In this document: in pieces, positions 54,801-63,080 of the stretch
How the letters are laid out: each line of letters opens with the position of its first letter
Numbering within the stretch: position 1 is the first letter of the stretch
Assembly (NCBI RefSeq): GCF_900095705.1
Contig: NZ_LT608327.1
Coordinates: forward strand, 248,001 to 312,000
Reading direction: 5' to 3'
DNA length: 64,000 nucleotides
Source of the DNA: Fusobacterium massiliense
GTDB lineage: Bacteria > Fusobacteriota > Fusobacteriia > Fusobacteriales > Fusobacteriaceae
The notes under the pieces: model-generated
Told to the model about the DNA's origin: nothing
The model's database searches: none
The model's input: the letters and a program-made list of their open reading frames with translations, nothing else
Translations under genes and position numbers: made by a program

Positions 54801-56727
54801 TATTACCAACGGCTAATGTATCAGTACCAATAGCTATTTGATTTTCTCCTTTATTTTTAAGGTCATTCAATGTAAGAGCATTTTTTAGATTTGTAAGTCT
54901 AGTATTAGCGTCGTTTAAATCTGCAGTTAATTTTTCTATTTCTGCTTTAACTTCTTCATATTTTTTAGCAACCACAACATCACTTTCATTAGGATTAATA
55001 CTGTTATAATTTATTTCTGCTTGATTTGACTCTTTAAGTAAAGTTTCTAATTCTTTTTCTTTTTTTATAACTTCTTCTTTATTAATATTCAATTCACGTT
55101 CCAACTCAGTTGTTAAAGTACTAATTGATATTTTATTTTTTTCTTTTGGATCGTCTATATTTTCTTTTTTCCAGTCTCCATAGTATTTTTTACCTATCAT
55201 ATAATCTATACCATTTAGAACTGTATTACTATCATATTCACCTGTATAAAAACCTAATTCTTTACCTTTTTCAAATAGCCTTTTACTATTATTATCAATT
55301 CTATCTTTTCTTATTTTTAGTGCCTCATTTTTTTTATCAAGCCATTCGTTAGCTTTTATAGGATTCTTATCTTTTTCTTGTTCATATTCCCATTGATAAT
55401 ATGTTATTTGTTTATCTAAGTCAACTAATTCAAATTTTAAATCTGTTACCATATTATAGTATTCTGTACTTTTACCACCTGTTAAAGTATCTACTTTTCC
55501 TAAAAATTGATCTCCTAACCTCGCATTATATTCATGTATTTTATTCTTCCATTTATCTTTTACACTTACCCAGTTATCATAATTTTCTTTACTAGTTAGA
55601 TCTACATCTATATTTACATAAGTATTTATTTTAATTCCATCAATATCATAAACAGTATCGTTTACCCATTCATTATCATCTTTACCTTTAGAATATAATC
55701 CTTCTAATCCAGTATCACCAATTTTTTGTAATGTGTATCCACCTAAAACATTATATTCCCAGCCTCCAGGAAGACTAGAAGCAGAGGAATATGAAGTAGA
55801 ATAATATGAAGAAGAAGAGCTACCTGATTTGTATGTATAAGGATGTGAATAAGAGGAAGCAGTATCTGAAGATGCGGCATATGAACTAGTTTTAGGAGAT
55901 GAATTTGGTATAATTAAATCAGTTAAGTCTTTTTTTAGTGCGTCATTAGCTTTTAAAAGTTTATAATTTTCAAAAGTTAATCCATCTGAATTACCTCTTG
56001 ATTTTGACCATATAAGTTCATTAACTCTTAAATCTCCTAGCACTTTATAGTGATTTACTACATAATCTTTATAAAAACTAGTTTCTAGTCTTAAATTTGT
56101 CCCTTCTTCAACTTTTTCTTTTAATTTTACTGCAGCTGCTTCCAAACCTTGATCACTCTTAATATCAAATGAACCTAAATCTTTCACAGCATTTAATCTA
56201 CTATTTAAGTCATTAATTTTGTTGTTATAATCTTCTAACAAGGTTTTACTATTTTCTTTTTCTGTATTGTAAGTATTTAACTTATTCTGCCACTCTGTTT
56301 TAGCTTTTTCTTTTGCTTTATTTATTTCTTCTACCCTAATTCCAGCTTCTATTGTTTCACTTTCTCTTAATTTTTTTAATCTTAATTCTTCTGTTTTGTT
56401 GATAACTTCTTTTTCAGTGCTTCTTATTTCTTCCAATTTTTGTCTATTTTCTTCTAATTTTCTCTCGATTGATTCTTTTGTCTCGTTTTCTCCAGTTGCA
56501 ACAGCATTTGTACCAATAGCTATTCCTTTTCTACCAGTACTTATACTTCCGATACCTCTTGCTCTAGAATCATCTCCAAGTTCTAAACCAAATTTTTCAT
56601 TCTTGATATTAACATTTTCTTCACCATATCCAATAGAGTTTGTGATCAAAAAAATAACTAGTAAAGCTTGTGTTAATTTCACCTTTCTTTTAATTTGGCT
56701 TTTTAAAATTTTACTAATATGTTCCAT
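51802..56727 (-). CDS. Large YadA-like trimeric autotransporter adhesin
   Basis: A 1641-residue surface adhesin. An extended signal peptide (about 1-35, basic MEHISKILKSQIKRKVKLTQ start) precedes YadA head repeats (GIGSISTGRKGIAIGTNA). A long charged coiled-coil region follows (about 80-240), then a Ser/Tyr-rich low-complexity stretch (about 270-312), more coiled coil, a second set of head repeats (about 630-760: IAIGTDTLAVGNNTIAMG) and tandem stalk repeats (about 780-1190). The C-terminal barrel ends at ASATYQFNLK. AAGGAGA precedes the ATG. It is likely a host- or partner-binding adhesin. Confidence 0.9.
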   Translation of the reverse strand: MEHISKILKSQIKRKVKLTQALLVIFLITNSIGYGEENVNIKNEKFGLELGDDSRARGIGSISTGRKGIAIGTNAVATGENETKESIERKLEENRQKLEEIRSTEKEVINKTEELRLKKLRESETIEAGIRVEEINKAKEKAKTEWQNKLNTYNTEKENSKTLLEDYNNKINDLNSRLNAVKDLGSFDIKSDQGLEAAAVKLKEKVEEGTNLRLETSFYKDYVVNHYKVLGDLRVNELIWSKSRGNSDGLTFENYKLLKANDALKKDLTDLIIPNSSPKTSSYAASSDTASSYSHPYTYKSGSSSSSYYSTSYSSASSLPGGWEYNVLGGYTLQKIGDTGLEGLYSKGKDDNEWVNDTVYDIDGIKINTYVNIDVDLTSKENYDNWVSVKDKWKNKIHEYNARLGDQFLGKVDTLTGGKSTEYYNMVTDLKFELVDLDKQITYYQWEYEQEKDKNPIKANEWLDKKNEALKIRKDRIDNNSKRLFEKGKELGFYTGEYDSNTVLNGIDYMIGKKYYGDWKKENIDDPKEKNKISISTLTTELERELNINKEEVIKKEKELETLLKESNQAEINYNSINPNESDVVVAKKYEEVKAEIEKLTADLNDANTRLTNLKNALTLNDLKNKGENQIAIGTDTLAVGNNTIAMGYKAISVGKDTVSIGARNQSTGEAITALGQDLVTNGNNNISIGNTNVINGENNIVFGRNNNVGALGDTNKSNGNIVLGNGITVSKDITNSITLGDGATPISNAISVGSANNERQIKNVKDATDDQDAVTYKQLKDKLDDKANKDLSNVEKSTIINKVGDGNLDTTNGGLVKDTVVKEKLDNLKNDIDTKLNNKANASDLGSYLKLDGTNADSDDKRVALASKLSENSSLTDPKGILVTDTLVKQGLDGKLDKDLSNLDETKINEKLAKGNITSTDITVTGGDNSTFKDVTLNLSEALKNKINSVDNKANKDEVYTKDQTNTKIDEKINAIDLSGFAKTDASNIQKDKYTTKLSEGASLTSPTDALVTDTLVKQGLDDKANKDLSNVDKNTIITKVGDGNLDTTNGGLVKDEVVKAKLDNLKNDIDTKLNNKANASDLGSYLKLDGTNADSDDKRIALASKLSENSSLTDPKGILVTDTLVKQGLDGKLDKDLSNLDASKLNEKLAKGNITSTDITVTGGDNSTFKDVTLNLSEALKNKINSVDDKLNKKGDNLTNDEKIALLKNLGLDNIPTVANLDNKLNKNGDNLEKEAFTTNLTKGANIDTPTNTVVTDKMVKDKLDSMNTDLGSKLDNKANKDLSNLTNEDKGKARTNLDVYSKSETDNKLNEKADKSDLTKYVKLDGSNIDKTAKDKLTEKLSEAANLDTPTNTLVTDTIVKTKLDNLKTDLDNKLDKKANASDVYTKNELDAKLKNTVAPKAEGDILSDTLEITNGKDRLIGKEDVKIELKDKSVTKEKLSDELTKNIDNKANINGNNIVNKKDKEDFRNNIDVYSKNEIDSKISNISTETNLDGEVKENEEKGVKGKVIDKHLKENYVHKNDMEIRDKVIISNSAEIQANKEAIKANAKEIKRVDAKINKVAAISQATASLDWGQISVGNVGVGASIAQYSNETGIAVGVAYRPTDNFFMNMKWTGLAGEPHYNSIGASATYQFNLK
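53162..54379. repeat. Two 714-bp-spaced near-identical segments inside the adhesin gene
   Basis: The segments 53162-53665 and 53876-54379 are about 504 bp each, 714 bp (238 codons) apart, and almost identical in most positions. They encode stalk repeats (DLGSYLKLDGTNADSDDKR and STDITVTGGDNSTFKDVTLN). Differences cluster toward the 54240-54379 end. In-frame spacing allows loss or gain of whole repeats by recombination. Confidence 0.9.
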
Positions 56728-56830
56728 AAGTTCTCCTTTTGTCTTAAAAAATCTCTACTAACACTTAAAAAACACTTATTTTGTAGAGGTGTTTTATTAA
56801 TTTTTGTTAATATTACATATTCCGTCGGAT

Positions 56831-56859
56831 ATTTTACTCCTTATATCATAAAAATGCAA
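56831..56859 (-). promoter_or_regulatory. Promoter of the large adhesin gene
   Basis: On the minus strand, TTGCAT (56859-56854) and TAAAAT (56836-56831) lie 17 bases apart, about 100 bases before the start codon. The leader then carries a possible CTCTAC/GTAGAG stem. Confidence 0.6.
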
Positions 56860-56990
56860 GACTTTTTATAAATAAAATAACAAAATATAGTAAGAAAATA
56901 AAAAAATAAAATTAAATAAAAATTTTAAAAATTAATTTCTAATAATATGGAATAAATTTGAAATATTTATAATATTATAGAATGTTATTC

Positions 56991-57019
56991 TTGACAATTT
57001 AATATAAAAAAAATATAAT
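56991..57019 (+). promoter_or_regulatory. Consensus promoter of the PRD regulator / glutaconate operon
   Basis: Perfect TTGACA (56991-56996) and perfect TATAAT (57014-57019) with 17-base spacing, the strongest promoter by sequence in the window. Transcription would begin about 185 bases before the regulator gene. Confidence 0.8.
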
Positions 57020-57071
57020 CTAGCTAAGTGTAAAATTTATTTCATTTTTTTTTGAAATAAAAAAAAGCTAG
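57020..57071 (+). promoter_or_regulatory. Inverted repeat at the transcription start of the regulator
   Basis: CTAGCT (57020-57025) and AGCTAG (57066-57071) bracket a perfect inner stem TTATTTCA (57037-57044) / TGAAATAA (57053-57060) around a T8 loop. It begins directly after the -10 box. It may be a DNA operator or a 5'-end RNA structure. No T-run follows, so it is not a classic terminator. Confidence 0.55.
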
Positions 57072-57209
57072 AAAAAATAGTAAAAAAATAGTATTATTAA
57101 GAAAATAAATATTTATATAAATGATATGTATAATTTAAAAAAAATATTTTTTTCTTTCATAGTGTGTATAAAAAAAACACAATATTTTTAAAAATAAAAT
57201 GGAGGAAAA

Positions 57210-59210
57210 ATGTTAAAAAAACAACATTTTGAGTTACTAAACCTTATGGAAGAAGAAAAAAGTCTCTCAAAATTATCTGAAATTTTATCTCTTTCTGAAA
57301 GAAGTATTAGGTACAAGATAGATGAAATAAATGAAAAATTAGATAATGAAGCTAAAATTAGGATAAAAAAAAGAGAAATAATTTCGACTTTATCCAGTAT
57401 AGATGTTCTAAAAGTTTTTAATGAAGTTGAAAGTACGAACTATATCTATAGCCAAAATGAAAGAGAAGAATTAATAATATTATATACTTTATTAAAAAAA
57501 GATACATTTCTTTTAAAAGAGATTGCCGATAAGTTAAATACAAGTAAGTCGACAATAAGAAGTGATATAAAAAATATTAAAAGGAAGTTAGAAGAATACA
57601 ATATTAGAATACTTCAAGATAATCAGTTAAAATATTACTATGACTACTTGGAAGAAGATTATAGATACTTTATAACTACTTATTTATATAAATATATTGA
57701 TTTTGATGGTGAATACTCTAAATTTCTTTTTACGGAGCTTAGTTATTTTAAAAAACTTATATATAATGAAATTAGAGAAGAATATATAGTAGATATAGAA
57801 AAAGTTGCTAAAAGAATAAGAGATATCAAACTATCTTTTATGGAAGAAACTATAAATATTTTGGCAACATTAATGGTTGTTTCTCATAACAGAGAGCAAA
57901 AAGGAAGAAGTATAGTTGTTAAAAATAGCAATATCTTAGAAAAAAGATACGAATATAAAAAAATGAAGGATCTTTTTCTTGAGTTTTCGGAAGAAAATAT
58001 ATTGTTTTTTGTGGATTACTTGTTTAGAATAGGTAGAGATGAAAGAGATATATTTATAAAATTTGAAAATTGGATAGATATTATAGTGGCAGTCAACAAA
58101 ATTGTAAGAAATTTTGAAATAGAAAATAAACTTGAATTAAAAAATGTAGATTTATTACTAAATCAAGTATTTTATTATATAAAACCTTTGATTTTTAGAA
58201 GTTTGAAAAAAATAGAATTAAAAAATTCGATTTTACGTGATATTGAAGATTTATACCCTGAAATTTTTAGCTTTTTAAAAAATAACTTTTCTATCTTAGA
58301 AAGAGTTATAGGAGTTAAAATATCTGAAAGCGAAATAGCTTATATTACACCACTTTTCTATAAGGCACTTCAAGAAGATAATAAAAGTAATAAAAAAGCC
58401 TTATTGGTAACAAACTATAAAGAAAATATTGCTTTGTTTCTAAAAGAAGAAATAGAAAGTGAGTTTTTATTAGATATAGATAAAATTATTAGTTTGAAAA
58501 ATTTTGAAGATACAAAAAAAGAACAAAAAAAATATGACTACATATTAGTAACTTTTAAGGTTGATGAAAAACTTGAAAAAGAATTTGAGAGAAGTAGAAT
58601 AATAGAGATAAACCCTATTTTAACAGAAAATGATAGGAAAAAGTTTGAAAATGAAAATTTATTAAGAAATAAAAAACTAAAACTCTCTAAACTTTTGAAA
58701 GTTATTTTAAGCAATACTGATAGTGTAAATATGAAAAATTTGATTAGTGATTTAAATAAAAATTTTTCAGACGAAATATATAATGATGTAGAGAAAGGAA
58801 AATTTACTTTAGGGAATTTTGTAGAAAAAAAGAACATATATAGAGTAAATTTTCAAAATATGAAAGAGCTATTAAATAACTTTTATAGCTTATCTTTCTT
58901 GAAAAAAAACGATATTAATGATATTATAAATAAGATAAATAATAATATTTTTTATTCGTATATTGGAAATAAGGTGGGAATAGTTTTTCATAAAATGAAT
59001 AGTGAAGATAATGTGTTAGTTATTATTAATGAAAAAGATTTTTGTATAAATAATGAGAAAGTAAATATTCTTGTGTTAGTTAATTCTAATTGTGGAATAA
59101 AATATAAAGGAATAATATATAATTTTGTAAAATTATTCTTTAAAAACTATGATCTAAATGTTAATCACGATAGACTAAAAGTCTATGATTATTTAATAAG
59201 TAACATCTAA
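57210..59210 (+). CDS. PRD-domain (MtlR/LicR-type) transcriptional regulator
   Basis: A 666-residue regulator. Two N-terminal helix-turn-helix domains (about 5-60 with LSERSIRYKIDEIN; about 85-135 with NTSKSTIRSDIKNIK) are followed by PRD-like domains (about 170-380, with His226 in VVSHNREQKG), an EIIB-like segment (about 395-470) and a C-terminal EIIA-like domain with His594 in GIVFH. Such proteins are activated or inhibited by PTS phosphorylation. The PRD2 position usually held by His (H-x-KP) is Tyr323 in YYIKPLIFR. The decarboxylase genes start 19 bases after it, so it is probably their regulator. Confidence 0.82.
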   Translation: MLKKQHFELLNLMEEEKSLSKLSEILSLSERSIRYKIDEINEKLDNEAKIRIKKREIISTLSSIDVLKVFNEVESTNYIYSQNEREELIILYTLLKKDTFLLKEIADKLNTSKSTIRSDIKNIKRKLEEYNIRILQDNQLKYYYDYLEEDYRYFITTYLYKYIDFDGEYSKFLFTELSYFKKLIYNEIREEYIVDIEKVAKRIRDIKLSFMEETINILATLMVVSHNREQKGRSIVVKNSNILEKRYEYKKMKDLFLEFSEENILFFVDYLFRIGRDERDIFIKFENWIDIIVAVNKIVRNFEIENKLELKNVDLLLNQVFYYIKPLIFRSLKKIELKNSILRDIEDLYPEIFSFLKNNFSILERVIGVKISESEIAYITPLFYKALQEDNKSNKKALLVTNYKENIALFLKEEIESEFLLDIDKIISLKNFEDTKKEQKKYDYILVTFKVDEKLEKEFERSRIIEINPILTENDRKKFENENLLRNKKLKLSKLLKVILSNTDSVNMKNLISDLNKNFSDEIYNDVEKGKFTLGNFVEKKNIYRVNFQNMKELLNNFYSLSFLKKNDINDIINKINNNIFYSYIGNKVGIVFHKMNSEDNVLVIINEKDFCINNEKVNILVLVNSNCGIKYKGIIYNFVKLFFKNYDLNVNHDRLKVYDYLISNI

Positions 59211-59228
59211 AATTAAAAGGAGGGAGCC

Positions 59229-59546
59229 ATGGGATTAACAGAAAATATGTCTTTTATGCAAAGTATAATAACCTTTTTAATAGGTTTTGCAATAGTGTTT
59301 ATATGTTTGATAGCTATAGCATTATTTATTATAATTTCATCAAAGATAATAGGAGTACTGGTAAAAGAAAAAGTACCAGAAGTTAAACCAGCTACGACTG
59401 CTGCAAGTCCTGCAAGTAGTCCAAAAGTGGTTGTTCAAGACAACCAAGAAGAAGTTGAAAGATTGGCAGTTATTATTTCTGCAATAAGTGAAGAAATGAG
59501 AGAACCTGTTGAAAATTTCAGCATTGTTAGTGTAAAAGAAATATAA
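59229..59546 (+). CDS. gcdD: Small OadG-like membrane subunit of glutaconyl-CoA decarboxylase
   Basis: A 105-residue protein with one N-terminal membrane helix (about 12-38) followed by a Pro/Ala/Ser-rich linker and a short acidic C-terminal helix (ISAISEEMREPVENF). This is the layout of the gamma/delta subunits of sodium-pumping biotin decarboxylases, which tether the complex to the membrane. It is the first structural gene after the regulator, with GGAGGGAG. Identified by context and topology rather than a clear motif. Confidence 0.8.
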   Translation: MGLTENMSFMQSIITFLIGFAIVFICLIAIALFIIISSKIIGVLVKEKVPEVKPATTAASPASSPKVVVQDNQEEVERLAVIISAISEEMREPVENFSIVSVKEI

Positions 59547-59574
59547 TAATTTAGTTAATTTGAAAGGAGAAAAA

Positions 59575-59979
59575 ATGAAATACGTAGTAACAGTAAATGG
59601 AAAAAAATTTGAGGTTGAAGTTGAAAAAGTAGGAGGAGCAAGCAGAACATTATCTCGTCAACCTGCTGAAAGAACTGTAAGACAAGAAGCAGTAGTTGAA
59701 ACAAAGGCAGCTCCAGTAGTTGAAACTCCAGTATCAGCTCCAGCAGCAACTTCTTCAGTAGCAGGTGGAACTACTATAACAAGTCCAATGCCAGGATCAA
59801 TTTTAGATGTAAAAGTAAATGTAGGAGATAAAGTAAAATATGGACAAACTCTTGCAATATTAGAAGCAATGAAAATGGAAAATGATATTCCAGCTACAGT
59901 TGATGGTGAAGTAGCAGAAATAAAAGTTAAAAAAGGAGATATCGTAGAATCTGACGCTGTTCTAATAGTTATAAAATAA
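59575..59979 (+). CDS. gcdC: Biotin carboxyl carrier subunit of glutaconyl-CoA decarboxylase
   Basis: A 134-residue carrier. The N-terminal part ([19 protein letters not shown]) is followed by an Ala/Pro/Val linker (about 30-65) and a biotinyl domain with the biotin attachment lysine in EAMKMEND (about residue 100). Carboxylated biotin moves between the carboxyltransferase and the membrane pump. The start is the ATG at 59575 with AAAGGAG; a TTG at 59560 is rejected. Confidence 0.93.
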   Translation: MKYVVTVNGKKFEVEVEKVGGASRTLSRQPAERTVRQEAVVETKAAPVVETPVSAPAATSSVAGGTTITSPMPGSILDVKVNVGDKVKYGQTLAILEAMKMENDIPATVDGEVAEIKVKKGDIVESDAVLIVIK

Positions 59980-59996
59980 TAAGGAGAGGATTATTA

Positions 59997-61118
59997 ATGA
60001 ATTTTTTTGAAGTTATTGAACAACTATTAGCTGAATCAGGTTTTGCAGCATTAACTTGGCAAAATGGAGTAATGATATTAGTATCATTTGTATTGTTTTA
60101 TTTGGCAATAGTTAAAAAGTTTGAACCATTACTACTACTTCCAATATCATTCGGTATGTTCTTAGTAAACTTACCTTTAACAGGATTAATGGAAGACGGT
60201 GGGGTAATATATTTAATGTCTTATGGAGTAAAAAGTAATTTATTCCCTTGTTTAGTGTTTATGGGAGTTGGAGCAATGACAGATTTCTCTCCTTTAATAG
60301 CTAACCCAATAAGTTTGTTACTAGGAGCTGCAGCTCAATTAGGTATTTATATAGCTTTTATAATTGCTATTCAATTAGGATTCTTACCTCAAGAAGCAGC
60401 AGCAATAGGAATAATAGGTGGAGCTGATGGACCTACATCTATATATGTGGCTAACAACCTAGCACCACATTTGATGGCACCAATAGCAGTTGCTGCTTAT
60501 TCATATATGGCGTTGATACCATTAATTCAACCACCAATTATGAGAGCATTAACAACAAAGAAAGAACGTTCTGTAAAAATGACTAACTTAAGAAAAGTAT
60601 CAAAAGTTGAAAAAGTTGTATTCCCAATAGCAGTTGTACTTTTCTGTTCATTATTGTTACCTTCAGTAGCACCATTATTAGGAATGTTAATGCTAGGTAA
60701 CTTATTTAGAGAATCAGGAGTAGTTCAAAGACTTTCTGACACAGCACAAAATGCAATGATTAATATTATAACTATAATGTTAGGAGTAAGTGTTGGAGCA
60801 AAAGCAGACGGAGTTACTTTCTTAGATGTTAAAACTTTAGGTATCATAGCTTTAGGACTTACTGCATTCTGTTTCTCAACTGTTGGAGGAGTTCTATTAG
60901 GAAAATTGTTATATTATGTAACAGGTGGAAAAATAAATCCGTTAATAGGTTCAGCTGGGGTATCAGCAGTTCCTATGGCAGCTCGTGTTTCTCAAACTGA
61001 AGGAGCTAAAGAAAATCCAACAAACTTCCTATTAATGCATGCAATGGGGCCAAATGTTGCAGGAGTTATAGGATCAGCAGTTGCAGCTGGATTCTTCTTG
61101 ATGGTATTTAAAGGATAA
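59997..61118 (+). CDS. gcdB: Glutaconyl-CoA decarboxylase beta subunit (Na+ pump)
   Basis: A 373-residue membrane protein that decarboxylates carboxybiotin and drives Na+ out of the cell. It has about nine to eleven helices and the key family regions: [20 protein letters not shown] (the aspartate-containing Na+ site) and [16 protein letters not shown]. It matches the OadB/GcdB/MmdB family. Closely follows gcdC. The downstream gap holds a perfect palindrome. Confidence 0.94.
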   Translation: MNFFEVIEQLLAESGFAALTWQNGVMILVSFVLFYLAIVKKFEPLLLLPISFGMFLVNLPLTGLMEDGGVIYLMSYGVKSNLFPCLVFMGVGAMTDFSPLIANPISLLLGAAAQLGIYIAFIIAIQLGFLPQEAAAIGIIGGADGPTSIYVANNLAPHLMAPIAVAAYSYMALIPLIQPPIMRALTTKKERSVKMTNLRKVSKVEKVVFPIAVVLFCSLLLPSVAPLLGMLMLGNLFRESGVVQRLSDTAQNAMINIITIMLGVSVGAKADGVTFLDVKTLGIIALGLTAFCFSTVGGVLLGKLLYYVTGGKINPLIGSAGVSAVPMAARVSQTEGAKENPTNFLLMHAMGPNVAGVIGSAVAAGFFLMVFKG

Positions 61119-61172
61119 TAGAAGTTACAAAATTAGTTTTTAATAATTTTTACAATAAAATATGTAAGCTGG

Positions 61173-61200
61173 TATAAGATTGAGATTTCTCAATCTTATA
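61173..61200. promoter_or_regulatory. Perfect palindrome between gcdB and gctA
   Basis: TATAAGATTGAGA (61173-61185) and TCTCAATCTTATA (61188-61200) form a 13-bp perfect inverted repeat with a two-base centre. No T-run follows. It may be an operator, an mRNA processing/stability hairpin or an attenuating element. Confidence 0.65.
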
Positions 61201-61229
61201 GTAGTTTATAAAGATTAGGAGGGATTTTT

Positions 61230-62195
61230 GTGAGCAAAGTAATGTCATTACACGATGCAATAGCAAAATATGTTGAATCGGGAGATAGTTTATGTTTTGG
61301 AGGTTTTACAACAAATAGAAAACCTTATGCTGCTGTTTATGAAATTATAAGACAAGGTCAAAAAGATTTCATAGGATACTCAGGACCAGCTGGTGGAGAC
61401 TGGGATATGTTAATAGGGTGTGGAAGAATTAAAGCATTCATTAACTGTTATATAGCAAACTCTGGTTATACAAATGTATGTAGAAGATTTAGAGATGCTA
61501 TTGAAAAGAAACATAACTTATTACTAGAAGATTATTCACAAGACGTAATAATGTTAATGTTACACGCTTCTTCATTAGGTTTACCATATTTACCAGTAAA
61601 ATTAATGGAAGGTAGTGACTTAGAATATAAATGGGGAATAAGTGCAGAAATCAGAAAGACAATTCCTAAATTACCTGATAAAAAATTAGAGAGAATACCT
61701 AATCCATTCAAAGAAGGAGATGAAGTTATAGCAGTTCCAGTTCCAAGACTAGACACAGCTATAATTTCTGTTCAAAAGGCTTCTATTAATGGAACTTGTT
61801 CAATTGAAGGAGATGAATTCCACGATATAGATATAGCTATTGCTGCTAGAAAAGTAATAGTTATAGCTGAAGAAATTGTAACTGAAGAAGAAATTAGAAG
61901 AGATCCTTCTAAAAACTCTATACCAGAATTTTGTGTTGATGCAGTAGTACATGCTCCATACGGTGCACACCCATCTCAATTATATAACTATTATGATTAT
62001 GACCCAGCATTCTATAAAATGTATGACTCTGTAACTAAAACAGATGAAGATTTTGATAAATTTATACAAGAATGGGTAATAGATGTTAAAGATCATGATG
62101 GATATCTTGCAAAATTAGGATTACCTAGAGTATCTAAATTAAGAGTTGTTCCAGGATTCCAATATGCTGCAAAATTAGTTAAGGAGGGGGAATAA
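61230..62195 (+). CDS. gctA: Glutaconate CoA-transferase subunit A
   Basis: A 321-residue subunit of the enzyme that moves CoA from acetyl-CoA to (R)-2-hydroxyglutarate or glutaconate in glutamate fermentation. It matches family I CoA-transferase alpha subunits: DSLCFGGFTTNRKPYAAVYE, GPAGGDWD and an IAEEIVTEEEIRRDP stretch near the C-terminus. The start is GTG at 61230, with GGAGGG nine bases upstream. gctB follows after two bases. Confidence 0.93.
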   Translation: MSKVMSLHDAIAKYVESGDSLCFGGFTTNRKPYAAVYEIIRQGQKDFIGYSGPAGGDWDMLIGCGRIKAFINCYIANSGYTNVCRRFRDAIEKKHNLLLEDYSQDVIMLMLHASSLGLPYLPVKLMEGSDLEYKWGISAEIRKTIPKLPDKKLERIPNPFKEGDEVIAVPVPRLDTAIISVQKASINGTCSIEGDEFHDIDIAIAARKVIVIAEEIVTEEEIRRDPSKNSIPEFCVDAVVHAPYGAHPSQLYNYYDYDPAFYKMYDSVTKTDEDFDKFIQEWVIDVKDHDGYLAKLGLPRVSKLRVVPGFQYAAKLVKEGE

Positions 62196-62197
62196 TA

Positions 62198-63001
62198 ATG
62201 GCAAAGAATTATAAAAACTACACTAACAAAGAAATGCAAGCTATTACTATTGCTAAAGAAATAAAAGATGGACAAATCGTTATAGTAGGAACAGGATTAC
62301 CTTTAATAGGTGCAACAGTTGCTAAAAATAAATTTGCCCCAAATTGTAAACTAATAGTTGAAAGTGGACTTATGGATTGTAGTCCAATAGAAGTTCCAAG
62401 AAGTGTTGGAGATTTAAGACTTATGGGACATTGTGCTGTACAATGGCCAAACGTAAGATTTATTGGTTTTGAAACTAATGAATACTTAAACGGAAATGAC
62501 AGAATGATAGCTTTTATAGGTGGAGCACAAATCAACCCTTATGGAGATTTAAACTCAACAATAATCGGTGAAGATTATGTAAAACCAAAAACAAGATTTA
62601 CTGGTAGTGGAGGAGCTAATGGAATAGCTACTTATTCTAATACAGTAATAATGATGCAACACGAAAAAAGAAGATTCATAGATAAAATTGACTATGTAAC
62701 AAGCGTTGGTTGGGCTGGAGGACCAGGAGGAAGAGAAAAATTAGGACTTCCTGGAAACAGAGGACCATTAGCAGTAGTTACTGACAAAGGAATTTTAAGA
62801 TTTGATGAAAAAACTAAGAGAATGTATTTAGCTGGATACTATCCAGGAGTTACAATAGAAGATATTGTTGAAAACACTGGATTTGAACTTGATACTTCAA
62901 GAGCAGTTCAACTTGAAGCTCCAAGTGAAGAAATAATCAAAATGATAAGAGAAGACATTGATCCAGGTCAAGCATTTATAAAAGTTCCAGTGGAAGAATA
63001 A
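62198..63001 (+). CDS. gctB: Glutaconate CoA-transferase subunit B
   Basis: A 267-residue subunit carrying the active site. A glutamate at residue 55 in LIVESGLMDC fits the catalytic Glu that forms the CoA thioester in the Acidaminococcus enzyme. Other stretches are GTGLPLIGATVAKN, GGAQINPYGDLNST and GSGGANGIATYSN. It is tightly coupled to gctA, with GGAGG inside the gctA end. An intergenic hairpin separates it from gcdA. Confidence 0.94.
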   Translation: MAKNYKNYTNKEMQAITIAKEIKDGQIVIVGTGLPLIGATVAKNKFAPNCKLIVESGLMDCSPIEVPRSVGDLRLMGHCAVQWPNVRFIGFETNEYLNGNDRMIAFIGGAQINPYGDLNSTIIGEDYVKPKTRFTGSGGANGIATYSNTVIMMQHEKRRFIDKIDYVTSVGWAGGPGGREKLGLPGNRGPLAVVTDKGILRFDEKTKRMYLAGYYPGVTIEDIVENTGFELDTSRAVQLEAPSEEIIKMIREDIDPGQAFIKVPVEE

Positions 63002-63013
63002 TAGTTTAGATAA

Positions 63014-63046
63014 AAGGAAAAGTTTATAATTTATAGACTTTTCCTT
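63014..63046. promoter_or_regulatory. Inverted repeat between gctB and gcdA
   Basis: AAGGAAAAGT (63014-63023) pairs with ACTTTTCCTT (63037-63046), with further partly paired TATAA bases inside. It is followed by ATTC rather than a T-run. It lies 13 bases after gctB and may be a processing or stability hairpin. Confidence 0.5.
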
Positions 63047-63080
63047 ATTCAAAATATAGTAAAAGAAAAGGAGAAAATAG

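Larger units (their letters stand above)
56728..57209. other. Intergenic region between the divergent adhesin and regulator genes
   Basis: Very AT-rich, 482 bases. It holds a minus-strand promoter for the adhesin, a plus-strand promoter and leader hairpin for the regulator, and a possible CTCTAC/GTAGAG stem (56752-56789) in the adhesin leader. I see no gene in it. Confidence 0.6.

Noticed and set aside
56728-57209. Small RNA or short gene in the divergent intergenic region
   Set aside because: Only promoters and short hairpins could be supported; no frame with a ribosome site.
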